Origin: Piscicola geometra
Taxonomy: Eukaryota; Annelida; Clitellata; Hirudinida; Piscicolidae
DNA length: 64,000 nt
Direction: 5' to 3'
Assembly (NCBI GenBank): GCA_943735955.1
Contig: OX030960.1
Location: 2,079,402-2,143,401 of the forward strand
In this document: positions 10,824 through 22,318 of the stretch, one piece after another
Layout of the letters: each line of letters opens with the position of its first letter
Numbering within the stretch: position 1 is the first letter of the stretch
The notes under the pieces: model-generated
What the model saw: the letters and a program-made list of their open reading frames with translations, nothing else
Databases searched by the model: none
What the model was told of the DNA's origin: nothing
Made by a program: the position numbers and the translations under genes

Positions 10824-12258
10824 TCATGGCTTGATGCATCTGCCAAAAAAGAGAACCGCCTTGGTTTGCCTGTCATGGATGAGAAAGAGGAAGGGGTGGT
10901 CCACTCTGAAGACAGGAAGAGGCACTTGGCGTATTTGAGCTGACTTCGTCATCATCACGAGTGCCGTTGCAGCAGCTGCCTCTGTTCCATCTTCGTTCAC
11001 ATCAATGAACGCCTTGTGCACCATAACAGACACAGACAGAGTCCTTGTGCCATCGATGCCCGACAAATCAGCATCATCAGCAAAGAGTGACTTCACTCCA
11101 AGATCACTCATCTTCTCTTTCATATCGTACGAGGGTTCCATATTGAATTTCGGCAAATAAACCTCAATCTTTCCAGGTGTGAGAGCGAGTGAGGAAAGAA
11201 CTGAACCTGTGAGGCCCCTTTCAACGTTTTGAAGGGAAGTCTCGTTCAGTCTAGGCAGGATCACAAGCATGCTGAGACGATCTCCTTTGTAGGGCAGCTC
11301 CAGCACATCACTCTTCAGCTCCCTGCTGTACCCGGTCTTAACAGACAGCTCTCCAAACATAGTTGGAACCTTCATCTTTTCTTGTGGACTAACATGAAAC
11401 TCTTGATCCTTTGTTCTATGAACAGAAAACGTTTTTTCCCATTGCCCTTTGAAGTAAATGGCATTCACCAGCACAAGCTTCGTCAGAGAGTCGATGGCAT
11501 TAGGAGCAAGTAATTCCTTGATTTTGTCGTTAGTAGTGCTAGCCACCCAGTTGTTTATATTCTTCCTTGACTCTTCTGTTTTACTCCTTAAAAAAATATT
11601 TTAAAGCTCGAGAACTGCAATATATAATTTCTATAAAAGTTAGATTCATTAGCCTTATCATATTCAAATAACATAATTTAAGTAATTTGATGTTCTTACT
11701 AACTTGAAATCGAGTCCTTCCATTCTAGAACCATAATACTCTGACGTGTCTCTAAGAAAACTATCATGAAACTTAAAGCTTTTATCTCCGTAGAGTTTGT
11801 TGGCGATTGTCAGATTAATATTTTCTTTCTCGCTGAAGAGACATTGTTTGGAATCTTTGAACCACGAATGCATGGCGTTCTTTTCGGCCTGGATTGTCTT
11901 CATGGCTGTCAAGATTTCATTCAGAGTAACACTCTTCGCTCCCACACTGGTCATGCCCATAGCAAAAGAAATACTAATGGGCGAAAAAAAGACATTTCCT
12001 GGCGTCTGCGACAACTTTCTGTAGACATCAAAGCCGAACGAGTTCACTTTTTCACTGATCGCTCCATTCGACATTCTGCAAGCTGCTTCACCAAAGTAAA
12101 CCTATAAATAAATGAGTAAACTATAAAAGCTAATTTTTATTTTCATTTAAATCGATTCTCTAAAAATGTATTAATTTTCAATTAATTAGCAAACCCCAAC
12201 TCACTTGTAACAATAAAGTCGCAAAAACTGCGAATATTCTTGAATAACAAAAGACCAT
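10824..12258 (-). CDS. Secreted inhibitory serpin (three exons)
   Basis: Joining 12258-12205, 12101-11704 and 11586-10824 gives a 404-residue serpin, a normal full length. Exon 1 encodes a hydrophobic signal peptide (MVFCYSRIFAVFATLLLQ) that continues into exon 2, so the protein is probably secreted. Introns of 103 and 117 bp have GT-AG ends and compatible phases. Serpin landmarks include SPISISFAMGM, the Ile-Asn-Asn-Trp-Val helix, the Lys-Gly-Gln-Trp-Glu-Lys-x-Phe segment and the signature FRVDHPFLFLI. The hinge DGTEAAAATA has the small residues required for loop insertion, so it should be inhibitory. Counting from the hinge places P1-P1' at Lys-Ser, predicting trypsin-like targets. The stop is TGA. 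No frame damage was seen, and this is the best host gene in the window. Confidence 0.93.
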
Positions 12259-12331
12259 TTCTCAGGTCAGTTTGAATCTACGGCTCAAACAAGGGCATCA
12301 AAGCTTCAGACCATTCACCTAAGACTTCGAG

Positions 12332-12338
12332 CCTTTAT
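12332..12338 (-). promoter_or_regulatory. TATA box of the serpin gene
   Basis: On the minus strand the sequence GGGTATAAAGGC lies about 75 bp upstream of the serpin start codon. That leaves room for transcription to start about 30 bp downstream, with a short leader. Confidence 0.65.
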
Positions 12339-12600
12339 ACCCTAATGCAACCTTGAAACCCTTTTTTCATGCTAAAGTACGAACTTGTAAAAGAAATAAC
12401 CGCATGTTTAAAATATAATTTCTTTCTATAAAATCAAGCTAAAAACATTTTATTTTTAAGCATACCAAATTGAGAAATATTTCTATCGCATGCGTTAAAA
12501 ACGTGCGGTTTCAGAGCTTGGAATAAATTAGATCTTAACGCTTAAAATAAATAAATAAAGCCAAGGGGTTTCTAGAAATAATTTAACAATTCATGTTGCA

Positions 12601-13612
12601 GCGGGAGCGGGGATGGCTTAGATGGTAGATGTCAGACTTGTGACTCAAAGTTGCCAGTTTGAATCCCTGACGAGCAACCGTGAACTATCGCAAACACCGC
12701 ATCATATACACTAACTATCAGTGTTATTTTCGTTTCATAAAATAATTATAGTTTTTATTTCAGTTTCCTTTTGGAATTAATTATAGTTTTTATTTTCGTT
12801 TTCGTTTTGAAAATAATTAGAGTTTTCATTTTCGTTTTTGTATTGAAAATAATTAGAGTTTTTATTTCCGTTTCAGTTTTGAAAATAATAAAGTTTTTAT
12901 TTTTATTTTAGTTTTGAAAATATATTAATTTACAACTCTAAACACTATTTTTTATATCTAAAAAAATTAATTGATCATAAAATGAGAACAGTAAAATAGA
13001 ATTGTATATTAACAAAAAATGAGTTTTATAAATTGAGTCAATTGAAATATTATAAGAATAGAGTACGTAAATTATTGAGTAATAACAATTTTGAAATATA
13101 ATAACAAATTTACGATTAAAATAGTGATAATTTAATTGACAAAGCGAAGCGGTAATAAAATAATGTTTTATAAATGGCGCTACTTTCATAAAGCCCCAAG
13201 ATAATGTTTATAACATAGACATTTTTTTTATATATTATTCATTTGCATTTTATGGCATATTTTGAAATTTATTTACTTTTCGTTTTGAAAATAATTATAG
13301 TTTTTATTTCAGTTTCGTTTTGAAAATAATTATAGTTTTCATTTTCGTTTTCGTTTTGAAAAGAAATTTAGTTTTTATTTTCGTTTTCGTGGAACGATTA
13401 TTCAGAATTTTCGTTTTCGTTTTCGTTACGAAAATAACACTGCTAACTATCAAATACCTAGTGTATATGAATCTATGTTTGCGACGTTTTCATTGAAAGA
13501 TGTGTACGTGTGGAGTGGCGCCTCTGGCGCATAAGAACCCTCGCTCCCAGAAACCTTGTAACATGGCCTGCGTCTGTCCGGCTGGGAACAATACAGACCA
13601 TAAAAAAACATA
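12601..13612 (+). mobile_element. tRNA-derived SINE, copy 2, split by a MITE
   Basis: The head at 12601-12718 has TGGCTTAGATGG (A box, 12614-12625) and AGTTTGAATCC (B box, about 12656-12666). The body resumes at 13443 after a MITE, with CAAATACCTAGTGTATATGA, and ends in an A-rich segment near 13610. It is the same family as the SINE at 10165-10350. Confidence 0.7.
12711..13450. mobile_element. hAT-type MITE with direct AT/GTTTT repeats
   Basis: The element spans 12719-13442 with terminal inverted repeats CAGTGTTATTTTCGT and is flanked by the 8-bp duplication CTAACTAT (12711-12718, 13443-13450). Both halves are direct tandem repeats of a unit of about 35-40 bp (GTTTTGAAAATAATTATAGT followed by TTTTATTTTC). 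The middle is AT-rich and non-coding. Confidence 0.85.
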
Positions 13613-13818
13613 TATAAAGGTTAGCAATGAAAAGTTTTGTTTTAGACAGCTATAACTATAACTACACATACTCACAATGTATTACTATGTAAAAATTCTG
13701 CTTTATGCCATGTTTGACGATTATGTCACATCAAAATACGAGTTTGAAATGTTTTTATTGAAAAAAGTGAAGGGGTCCGGACCCCAGAACCCCCCAGGAT
13801 CGCCGCCCGTGTATAGAT
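13613..13818. repeat. Solo subterminal unit of the ZMYM1-like hAT family
   Basis: It carries the anchor GTTTGACGATTATG and a GGGGTCCGGACCCC block, and ends with CAGGATCGCCGCCC. It matches single units of the array at 16090-16915. It sits directly after the SINE, and I see no second end. Confidence 0.55.
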
Positions 13819-14273
13819 TCAATTAATGTTATTCCTATATTCTTTCATTCATTTAATTTATGTATATTTTGTTTATTTATTACATGAACGACTAAAGAAA
13901 ACATTCCACAAATCCTTTTATCATTTTTACAAATCTATTTATCAGTTCTTTTTATATACAAATTTAGTTTGCACAGGTTCGTATCCATATGTCTATGTCC
14001 CAATAAAATAGTGAAATTATTTCAATAGTGTCAAATGTAATAATTAATAAAAGATGATTATATGCACGGACAATCTGGTTTTTTACAGTCATCATATTAT
14101 AGAAGTATATATAAATGTCAAGTCACTAAAAATTAGAATATCAATATAACATAAATATAAATAGCAAAACTAACTAGGTAGACCAGGTATACATCTTTAT
14201 TCATTTTGTTTATGAAACTCTAACGATAAACAAAATATTTATTAGGTTAGCCAGTCCAACAGACAGATAAATA
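13819..14273. other. AT-rich sequence, nothing recognised
   Basis: There is no open frame with a known motif. The stretch separates a solo hAT unit from a mariner-like MITE. Confidence 0.4.
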
Positions 14274-14755
14274 TACACTCTGGGTCCAAAAAGACATGCC
14301 GCTGTATATTTGTATACAAATTTGTAAAGCCATTTTCATTTTTTTCACTATTTGACTCAAAAATGAATAAGGAACAAGATTTAAGAAAAAAAAATTTTGA
14401 CCCTTTCAATATGTAATACATTTACCTTGTGAAACTGAAACAAAGATGATAATATCGAAAAATGTCATGTAAAAAACATGAAAAAAAAGTATTAAAAAAG
14501 TTGAAATTTAAAATCAAAACTTTAAAAAAATTTTCTATCATTTTTGTGTTTTACTTTACAGTTTTCGCTATTTTCACACCTATTTTAGTTTCACTAGGTG
14601 AAGATAATGCATATTGAAGGAATCTAAATACATTTTATAACATCTTGTTTTCCATTCATTTTAGCGTTATTTAGTTAAGAACAATTACAAATCGATTCAA
14701 ATTTGCCAAAGTATAAACAAATATACAATGGCAAATTTTTTTAGCCCACAGTGTA
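14274..14755. mobile_element. Mariner/Tc1-like MITE
   Basis: The left end TACACTCTGGGTCCAAAAAG and the reverse complement of the right end (TACACTGTGGGCTAAAAAAA) are about 50-bp imperfect inverted repeats flanked by TA. The interior is AT-rich and non-coding. Partial ends of the same family occur at about 3925-3985 and 21581-21640. Its position in the second hAT copy matches that in the first, so it was inserted before those copies separated. Confidence 0.65.
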
Positions 14756-14829
14756 TATTCAGATAACATAAAATACCCTCTCTGCCTGTCCTCCGACCCT
14801 GTTCCCACAGCTCGCTAACTTCAATTTAT

Positions 14830-15950
14830 AAAAAAACTCCTTCGAATGTCTGGCCGACTAGCAAATTCTTCTGCTAGTTTTTTTAAATCCAGACTGTCAA
14901 GTATATCCTGACGTGCATGACAAGCGGCCAGTAAATTCAAGCGAGGCTGTGTCATAGTTGTACTCAACTAAGTCTTTAGACGCCACAAAGCATAAAAGAT
15001 CTTTCTGCAGTACTTTGATGTAACACAAGCATCAACCTGATCAATCTTCCAACCTAAGGAAACAGATGTCTGACCTCCGGGATCATAGCTTACATTATTT
15101 TTTGCGTTTGTGCTAAAGTTCTGTATTCATTCTGGTCTTTGAACATAGCTAACTGTGAACAAAGACTAGTTGCATTTAACTCACGATACTGCTTGCAAAT
15201 ATCATGGTTCACTTCACCAGTTAGCAACATTGTCTCCAGCTGCAAGTATGAACGCAAACCAGGAGAATCTTGATTGAATATTTCTGTGAGTTGCATGATT
15301 GCAATGTCTATGACAGTGTGATATGCTGTTCGATAATGTTCCTCTGGTGTTGTTGCTACATAAGCTGGGTCCAGCCCACAATACTTTTGTGGCGGCTTTC
15401 GCACCCGAGGTCCAGCGAGCGGCTCGAGATTCTATACCAAAACCATACTGTTGACATCTCTGAAAATGGCGTTAAACTGCTCATCTGATCGTAGGCTTCG
15501 CAGCGCTATAGAAATCTATTTGATTGATTGATTTAATTGATTCAACCATTTCACTGACCTTGGCACTTGCTGATTGCAACGACTTGTTTAACTGATCCAG
15601 AAGTGAAAACACCAAAACAACTACCTTGAGGACCAGTGCAGTAGTGCCCTGTTGAAAAAAGACCTCAAGCCTTTACAGCTGTTTCATCAGCAGTACCAAT
15701 GGAAGCAAATGATTCCAACCTAACAAGTACCACTTCATAATGTTCAAGCACAGAAAACACTGCAGATACTCTGGTCAGTCATCTTGTAGGACAAAGAAGT
15801 TTTATACAATACTTTTTATTCAGTGGCTCATCAGGAAAGGCAATTATAAGAGACACTAAAGCATCACCAAACGGGTTTTTCACATTCAACCACAACACCA
15901 TGATTCGGCATTAACAATGCACACTATGTTTCTAACAATAGAATGAGCTA
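14830..15950 (-). pseudogene. ZMYM1-like hAT transposase relic, copy 2
   Basis: The best open piece is 15404-15090, containing RKPPQKYCGLDPAYVATTPE and TAYHTVIDIAIMQLTE. It matches 4672-4530 of copy 1 closely. It is interrupted by a (TTGA)n tail fragment at about 15503-15540 and has lost much of the N-terminal half. Confidence 0.7.
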
Positions 15951-16089
15951 AAAGCATCAGCATTTCATCTTGGCAGTCATGTGATATGAAACTTGTAGTT
16001 TGATTTAACCACAACTTTAGTTAATGTTTAAGGCCTTTTGAAATTCATCAACTTTGGTTCACCTAAAAAATTGAAAGGGTCGTTATTAG

Positions 16090-16915
16090 GTGGACTTCAG
16101 AACCCCCCTATGAACATCGCTCATGCAAAATAAGTAGCACAATATGAATGATTTTTCAAATTAAAATGTTAATCTGTCTGCTTGCAAAAAGTGAACTGAT
16201 ATTTTCTGAAAAGCATTCTGAATGTCTGCTTGCGAAATTTAAAAAATCATTAAGTTCTTTTTTTATCAATATAACTCATTAATTAAAATCTATAAATATA
16301 AAAAGAAGAATAGGTGGAAGAGAATTTGATTAAGCAAATAATAATTTTGCTTAAGGCAGCTATCACTATTACTACGCCTACCCAAAATAAATTACTGAAT
16401 ATAAATTCTGTTTCATGCTATGGTTGACGATTATGCTTGTATTAAGATAGGAGTTGAGAAATTATTTTATTTGAAAAATTGAAGTGGCTCCATGTTAAGA
16501 TGGACCCCAGGACCCCCAGCATCGCTGCCTATACATACTCACAATGTATTACTGTATTTGCATTTTGAGATGCCATGGTTGACGATTAAAATGAGAGTTA
16601 AGAAATGTGTATTTTTAAACGAGTGATGGGGTCCTTATAAAGGTGGACCCTAGGACCCCCTCAGGATTCCAGCCTACGCCATAGAGATTAAAAGAAAAGT
16701 AGGTAAAGGAGTAAGCAAAAAATATTTTTCTTTTAGACAGCTATCACTATAAATACACATACTCATAATTTATTACTGTATAAACATCCACTTTAATGCC
16801 AGGGTTGACGATTATGCTCAAATCAAAATAGAAGTTTTTAAATAAAAAATTGGAAAAAAGTGGGGGGGTCCTGACCCCAGAACCCCTCCACTTTTTCACA
16901 GAATCGCCACCCATG
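16090..16915. repeat. Subterminal tandem repeat array, four units
   Basis: Four units of about 150-230 bp share GCAGCTATCACTAT, the anchor GGTTGACGATTA (16427, 16574, 16806) and a closing C-rich motif such as CCAGGACCCCCAGCATCGC. Each closing motif resembles the element terminus. Confidence 0.65.
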
Positions 16916-16991
16916 GCTGGTACTGTATGAGCCGATACCAGTTCTTTGATTCCAACCCTGGGGAGGACCCCTACAAGATTTTCCGCAGATC

Positions 16992-18800
16992 GCCGCCTCT
17001 GGAAACATCAGCAACCCAAGAGTATTTAGGGCTGGACTACCTCAAGGAGCCGTATTGTCACCCATACTCTTTGTCATCTACATAAACGACCTCCCAGGCA
17101 AGTTAATGGAAGATTCGACGGTGTGTGCCTTTGCTGATGACTTAGCAATATCACGCACGAATAACAATAAACTGAAGATCCAGGCAGAACTCAAAATAGA
17201 AATCAACAAAATTGAGGATTGGAGTTCTGAAAACCGCCTCGTCCTAAACTACAACAAATGTTCAAGCAGCTTATTCTCCACAGCAGTCTTGGAACAAAAT
17301 TGGCAACCATCGCTCTCCATCAACAACCTCCCACTCCCGTTTGAACCAAACCCGACCTTCCTTGGAGTCAAGTATGACAGACTCTTGCACTTTAACAATT
17401 ACACACACATGGTAGTGGACAAGGTAAGAAAACGGGACAACATCATTCGCAATCTAAGGGACACGGAGTAGGGATGGAAGAGAACTGGGCTAAAAAGAGT
17501 GTACAGCGCATTATGGAATACGCCAGCCCTGCATGGTCACCATGGACGCCCAAAACCCACGTCGCCAAGATCGAGAGGGCCCAACTTCGTGCTGCCAAAA
17601 TTCTCACCTCTCTCACAGCAACTACGCCCTCAGAAGCAGTTCTCGTTGAAGCAGACCTCTACAACATAGAGTCAAGGCTTGATCAAGCTTCCTTCAAAAG
17701 AGCTGTTAAATGGGTAAGCTATGAGCAGGAAGATTGGAAGAAGGCACTTGTGGAGAAACATGTCACCAAGAAGCTGAAACAAAACAACTGGAGGGCCAAT
17801 TTTCTCCATCAGGCAAAGACACTTTTCCCAGAAGACCCACTGCATGAAGCGGTATATGAGCCCAAACCGCTTTGGCTCAACTTCGCTCTCAGCATCAGCT
17901 ATTCCAACACCAGCAAACACGACCTTGACCTCATACAACTGGAAGCAGCTAAAGATGCCATCTCTCAGGAAGGTGATGCTGACTTTACCATCTACACTGA
18001 CGGCTCAGTGAAAGAGTTGGCAAAACATGGTGGTGCAGCGGTGGTGGTGTAACAAATACATAGGATGCAAGAGTAACTCAGTGAACACTGAAAGAATTGC
18101 GGTTGAGGAGGCTCTGAAATGGCTAAGCGAAAAAGAGGCTGGAGCATGGCAAAGATTGTGATTGACTGCAAGCCGCTTTTTTCATTAATGGCATCCAACT
18201 CTCCCTCCTCCCATCGAATCTCAGAGCTAGCTGCACAGTGTGCCAACCTGAACAAAAAAGTTCTTTTCATATGTGTACCGAGCCACTGCTCCCTGATCGG
18301 AAACGAAGAGATTGATGCGAAAGCAGCTACAGGAAGAAGACAACAGATAACTTCTACCAACCGAGACCTATCAAGATGCGGGATCTGCAAACAGTCTCAA
18401 GTCATAGATCTCAAAAACACCATTTCAGTAACGACTGACTAAATGGCATCTACAAAGGCAGGCTCAAGAAAGCTGAGGAGAAGCTCACAAAACTTTCCCG
18501 CACCAGCTTGAGCAGATTCCGTACTGGGCACCATACGGCGATTTGAGCCTACCAATGTAGAATAGGTCTAAGCCTATGAACATGTGCAAACTCTGCAAGA
18601 CGGCCCTGGAGACAACAACCCAACTTTGGACAGACTGCCCAGCCCTGGAACCAGGAATGGCAATACACGGGCTGGACAGAAACTGACACAAGAGAACTGA
18701 CACAAGGGCCTGGCATAGCAGCGCAGCTGGTTGAGATTATTTTCTTCAGACTGATAAACAATTTAACAAATTAAAACAACAACAACAACAGCAGCATCCA
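16992..18800 (+). pseudogene. I-like LINE: RT end and RNase H (broken), unit 1
   Basis: The frame opens with FRAGLPQGAVLSPILFVIYI and Asn-Asp-Leu-Pro, then the catalytic Phe-Ala-Asp-Asp-Leu and FLGVKYDRLLHFNNY. After a stop near 17471 it continues with NTPALHGHHG in another frame, then an RNase H domain starting at IYTDGS (about 17992). The RNase H frame is broken after GGAAVVV at 18052 and resumes at 18119 with KIVIDCKPLFSLMASN and VPSHCSLIGNEEIDAKAATG. A downstream gag-knuckle-like tail (CKTALETTTQLWTDCPALEP) precedes a CAA-rich 3' end near 18800. RNase H next to the RT points to an I-clade relative. Confidence 0.75.
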
Positions 18801-19765
18801 ATCCTGGACCCAATACCATGATCTCATGCAACTGAAAACAGCTAAAGATGCCATCGCTCAAGAAGGGGAAGCTGACTTTACCATCTACACTGACGACTCG
18901 GTGCAAGGGGCGACAAAGCATGGTGGTGCTGCGGTGGTGGTGTACCAAGGGGATCAAAAAGTAGTAACCTGGAACAAATACACAGGATCCAAGAGTAACT
19001 CAATGAACAATGAAAGAGTTGCGGTTGAGGAGGCTCTGAAATGGTTGAGTGAGAGAGAGGACTGGAGCATGGCAAAGATTGTGTGCGATTGCAAGCCGCT
19101 TCTTTCGCTAATGGCATCCAACTCTCTCTCCTCCCATCGAATTTCCGAGCTAACTGCACAGTGTGCCAACCTGAACAAAAAGGTCTTCTTCATTTGGGTG
19201 CCAGACCACTGCTATCTGGTCGGAAACGATGAGCCTGATGCAGAAGCAGCTACAGGAAGCAAGTCACAGCTAACCCCTTCAAACCAAGAACTATCGAGAA
19301 CAGGGATCTGCCAAGCAGCCACAATCACAGACCTTAAAAACACCACTTCAGTAACGACAGACTGAATGGCATCTACAAAGGCAGGCTCAAGAAAGCTGAA
19401 GAGGAGCTCACCAAACTTGCTTGCACCAACCTGAGCAGGTTCCGTACTGGGCACCACTCGGCTCAGAGCCTACCAATGTAGAATTGGTCTAAACTAAGAG
19501 GACCTGTGCAGACTCTGCAAGACAGCCCAGGAGACAACAACTCATCCCTGGACAAACTGCTCAGCCCTGGAACCACGGGCAAGAACACAAGAGAACTGAC
19601 TCAAGAGCCTGGCAGGGCAGCGCAGCTGGTTGAGACTATCCTCTCCAGACTGCTGAACAACACAACGAAATAAAAAAACAACAACAGCAGCAACAACATC
19701 AACAACAACAACTACAACAGCAACAGCAAAAACAACAACAGCAACAATATTCAACAACCATAGCG
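18801..19765 (+). pseudogene. I-like LINE RNase H end, unit 2 (repeat of unit 1)
   Basis: This second copy begins at the RNase H region and keeps a 179-residue open frame (18826-19365). The catalytic carboxylates are recognisable: Asp in IYTDDS, Glu in NERVAVEEAL, Asp in KIVCDCKPLL and Asp in GNDEPDAEA. The tail repeats the CRLCKTAQETTT region and the CAA-rich 3' end. Units 1 and 2 lie head to tail and differ by many substitutions, so they are separate 5'-truncated insertions or an old tandem copy. Confidence 0.7.
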
Positions 19766-20011
19766 ACTACATCTACAAAAAGCATATACACGCTTTCTTA
19801 CATAGAAATAAAAACTACAACTACCCCATCATCAAAAACAACTACGACAAACACACCAACAACAACCTTCACAACAACAAGCACAGCAACAAACACAACA
19901 ACAAGCACAACAACAAGCACACAACAAGCACAACAACAAGCACATCAACATGCCCAAAAATGACAACACCAAGCGTCAAGCTCAAAGCCACTGAAAAAGA
20001 GGAAGAGGAAT
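19766..20011 (+). repeat. (CAA)n-rich low-complexity tract
   Basis: The tract is dominated by CAA, ACA and CAACAAGCA words. It continues the CAA tail of the preceding LINE and has no independent coding signal. Confidence 0.6.
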
Positions 20012-20074
20012 CAGTCAATCAATCCATCAATCAATCAAATCAATTTCTAAAGCGCTCTTTCCTCAAATTCAAGA
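20012..20074 (-). repeat. Inverted LINE/SINE tail fragment
   Basis: TCAATCAATCCATCAATCAA is followed by TTTCTAAAGCGCTCTTTCCT and CAAATTC. This is the reverse complement of the tail fragment at 4371-4430. It lies directly upstream of the SH3 exon. Confidence 0.65.
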
Positions 20075-21140
20075 AGAAGAGAAGAAGGAAGAAGAAGAGG
20101 AAGAGGAAGAAGAAGAGGAGGAAGAGGAAGAAGAGAAGGTTGCAGATTTTGAAGTTTTCCAAGCGAAGTACCAATATGATCCGAACCGAATTTCTCCGAA
20201 TGACAACCACGATGCTGAGCTTTCATTCGCAGTTGGTGAATACCTGCTCATCTAAGGAAAGCTTGATGAGGTGGGTGCTTGTGCTTGAGGTAGTGGTGGT
20301 GGTGGTGGAGATAGGGGTTGTGGCTAAAGTGGTGGTAGTGGAGATAGTGGAAGTAATGGTTGTGGTCGAGATGGTGGTTTTGATGGTTGATAGTAGTAAC
20401 TACAATTTCTTATCATTGGTAGTAAACAAAAACGTTTGGAAAAGTTAATTCATCGTGCCGCGGTAAACGAGGCTTCCTGGCCTTTTATAGCCGCTCGATG
20501 AGGATGAATAAAATAATTTTAAAAAGATAATATAAAAAATAGATTTAAAAAATAAGATAATAATTTAGTATGAAACATATTAGAACTGATGTCTCTTTTA
20601 GAACGGCTTCTACTGGGGAGAATCGATGGAAGGCAAGAGAGGGATTCGTGCCATCGAACTTTGCTCAGAAAGTTTCGGGTGGGTTGTCGATGTTTCTGTT
20701 AGTTTTTTGGGTCGGTTTTTTATGCTTCTGTTTGCTTTTCGATTGGGTATTTGCTTTCCATTTATTTTGCGTTTGGTTCAGTTTCATGGCGTTGATGATA
20801 GTGATTTTCTTTTGTTTTAAATGTTCAAAATAATGAGAAAAAAATATTTTCAATAAGTTTAAAATGTCACAAAAAGCTTGAAAATTACTTTTAACAAACT
20901 TTTTCAACAGAAGAGACATTACTGGCATTAAAGTCTTCAATGGTGGTACAGAGAATCCTTTCTCCCCCCAAGCCACCACCCCATACAGAACCCCAACTCG
21001 TTGACTTCCAACAGTCTCCACATCCCCTTTCTTCCGAAGATGAGTCCCAACTAAGTTACCAACAACAAAAGTTTGAATCGCAACTGCAACAACAAAACTA
21101 CCAGCACCAACAACAACAACACTACCGCATACCCACAACC
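20075..21140 (+). pseudogene. RIM-binding-protein-like SH3 gene fragment (three exons, damaged)
   Basis: Exon 1 (to 20270) has a poly-Glu run followed by FEVFQAKYQYDPNRISPNDN and DAELSFAVGEYLLI, then a TAA at 20253-20255 where Tyr is expected, then GKLDE and a GT donor. Exon 2 (20602-20678) has NGFYWGESMEGKR and then, after one extra base, GFVPSNFAQKVS. Exon 3 (from 20911) continues in phase with EETLLALKSSMVVQRILSPP and a Gln-rich stretch. The SH3 landmarks Tyr-Asp-Pro, Glu-Leu-Ser-Phe, Gly-Phe-Tyr-Trp-Gly and Val-Pro-Ser-Asn-Phe are present, and the SPN insert is typical of RIM-BP SH3 domains. One stop and one frameshift suggest a pseudogene, though two base errors in the assembly would explain both. 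A LINE fragment ends exon 3. Confidence 0.7.
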
Positions 21141-21405
21141 TCCACGCGGTGCGGTGGGGGGCGCTTGCGTCTCAAATGTGGGTACTTTCGGCCACCCTGC
21201 CAGAGCAGACTCTGGAAGGCAGCCCAGGAGACAACAAACTCATCTCTGGACAGACTGCCAAGCCCTGGAACACAGGCTGGGCAAGAACACAAGAGAACTG
21301 ACTCAAGAGCCTGGCAGGGCAGCGCAGCTGGACGAGACTATCCTCCCCAGACTGCTGAACAACACAACAAAACACAACAACAACAACAGCAACAAATTCC
21401 AAATT
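21141..21405 (+). pseudogene. I-like LINE 3' fragment, unit 3
   Basis: The segment repeats CAGCCCAGGAGACAACAAAC and ACTGACTCAAGAGCCTGGCA from units 1 and 2, and ends in a CAA-rich tail. It is a short 5'-truncated copy that landed next to the SH3 gene fragment. Confidence 0.7.
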
Positions 21406-22318
21406 TAGAGTTGGCTGTGTGTGAGCTGCTAGATGCTGAAGAAGCTCGTTCGTTTTATTGTTTACTTAATCTTTTAAAAATTTATTTATTTATTATCACT
21501 TCTTTTCTTTCAATCTCTTTAAAACTATCAACTATAACCTTCTTTATCATCTGGTATCAGTAGAAGAAAAAAATAAACTTTCTAACTACACTGTGGGCAA
21601 AAAAAACATGCCACTGTATTATACAGTATATAATATTCGTCTATAACTTTTCCTAGTATTAATCGATTTTCAATTTTCTTTCACTGTTTTACTCAGAAAA
21701 GAATGAGAAACAAGATTTCATGAAGTTTAATTTGATTTCTAAAATATTAATTACCTTTACCTAGTGAAACTTAAACAAGAGTGAAATTATAAAAAACTTT
21801 GTGTAAATTTTGAATTAAATAATATTTTTTTTATTGATCACAAAATTCAATGAATAAAATGATTTCTAAAAGTAATAGCGATTACTATCTCAAAGCATAT
21901 TCTCAACGTTTGATTGATTGATTCATTCATACTAGTATTCAAGAATAATTCATGCCCCCCCCCCCTTTGAACCCTATCTGGATCCACCCCTGGATACCTC
22001 CTTGTTGAATATATCGGTTGCTTTCTGCACTTTTCTGTGATATTTATTCAGGCATTCCTCGCATACTCCGATTTGCTGAAGGAAGTTTAAAGATGGGTGG
22101 TCAATGAGGAAAAAGTGCTTCATAAGAGGAATAAGGTTTTAAAAAATAATAAACAAAAAGTTTTCCAAACATAGTGTTGGAAATCTTAATTTTCGTTGAA
22201 AGAGTCCGAGAGAATAGAGTCCAGGATACCTTTTAGACTCTTAATTACCTAGGCAATATAGTTTGATGGTTGGTTGTGATGAATGGGAAAAAGAAAATGA
22301 TAAAGAAAATGATAAATC
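21406..22318. other. Intergenic, with a partial mariner-like end
   Basis: A partial mariner/Tc1-like terminus (CTACACTGTGGGCAAAAAAA) starts near 21580 and is followed by AT-rich sequence similar to the inside of the MITE at 14274. A C-run lies near 21955-21965. I see no gene. Confidence 0.45.

Larger units (their letters stand above)
14756..16991 (-). mobile_element. ZMYM1-like hAT element, copy 2
   Basis: The right end at 16991 (ATCGCCGCCTCTG, inverted) matches the left end of copy 1. The interior matches copy 1 over most of its length, including CCCTCTCTGCC near 14780 and the transposase relic. At 16090-16915 a row of repeat units lies inside the terminus. The right end abuts a different LINE at about 16992. 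Confidence 0.65.
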
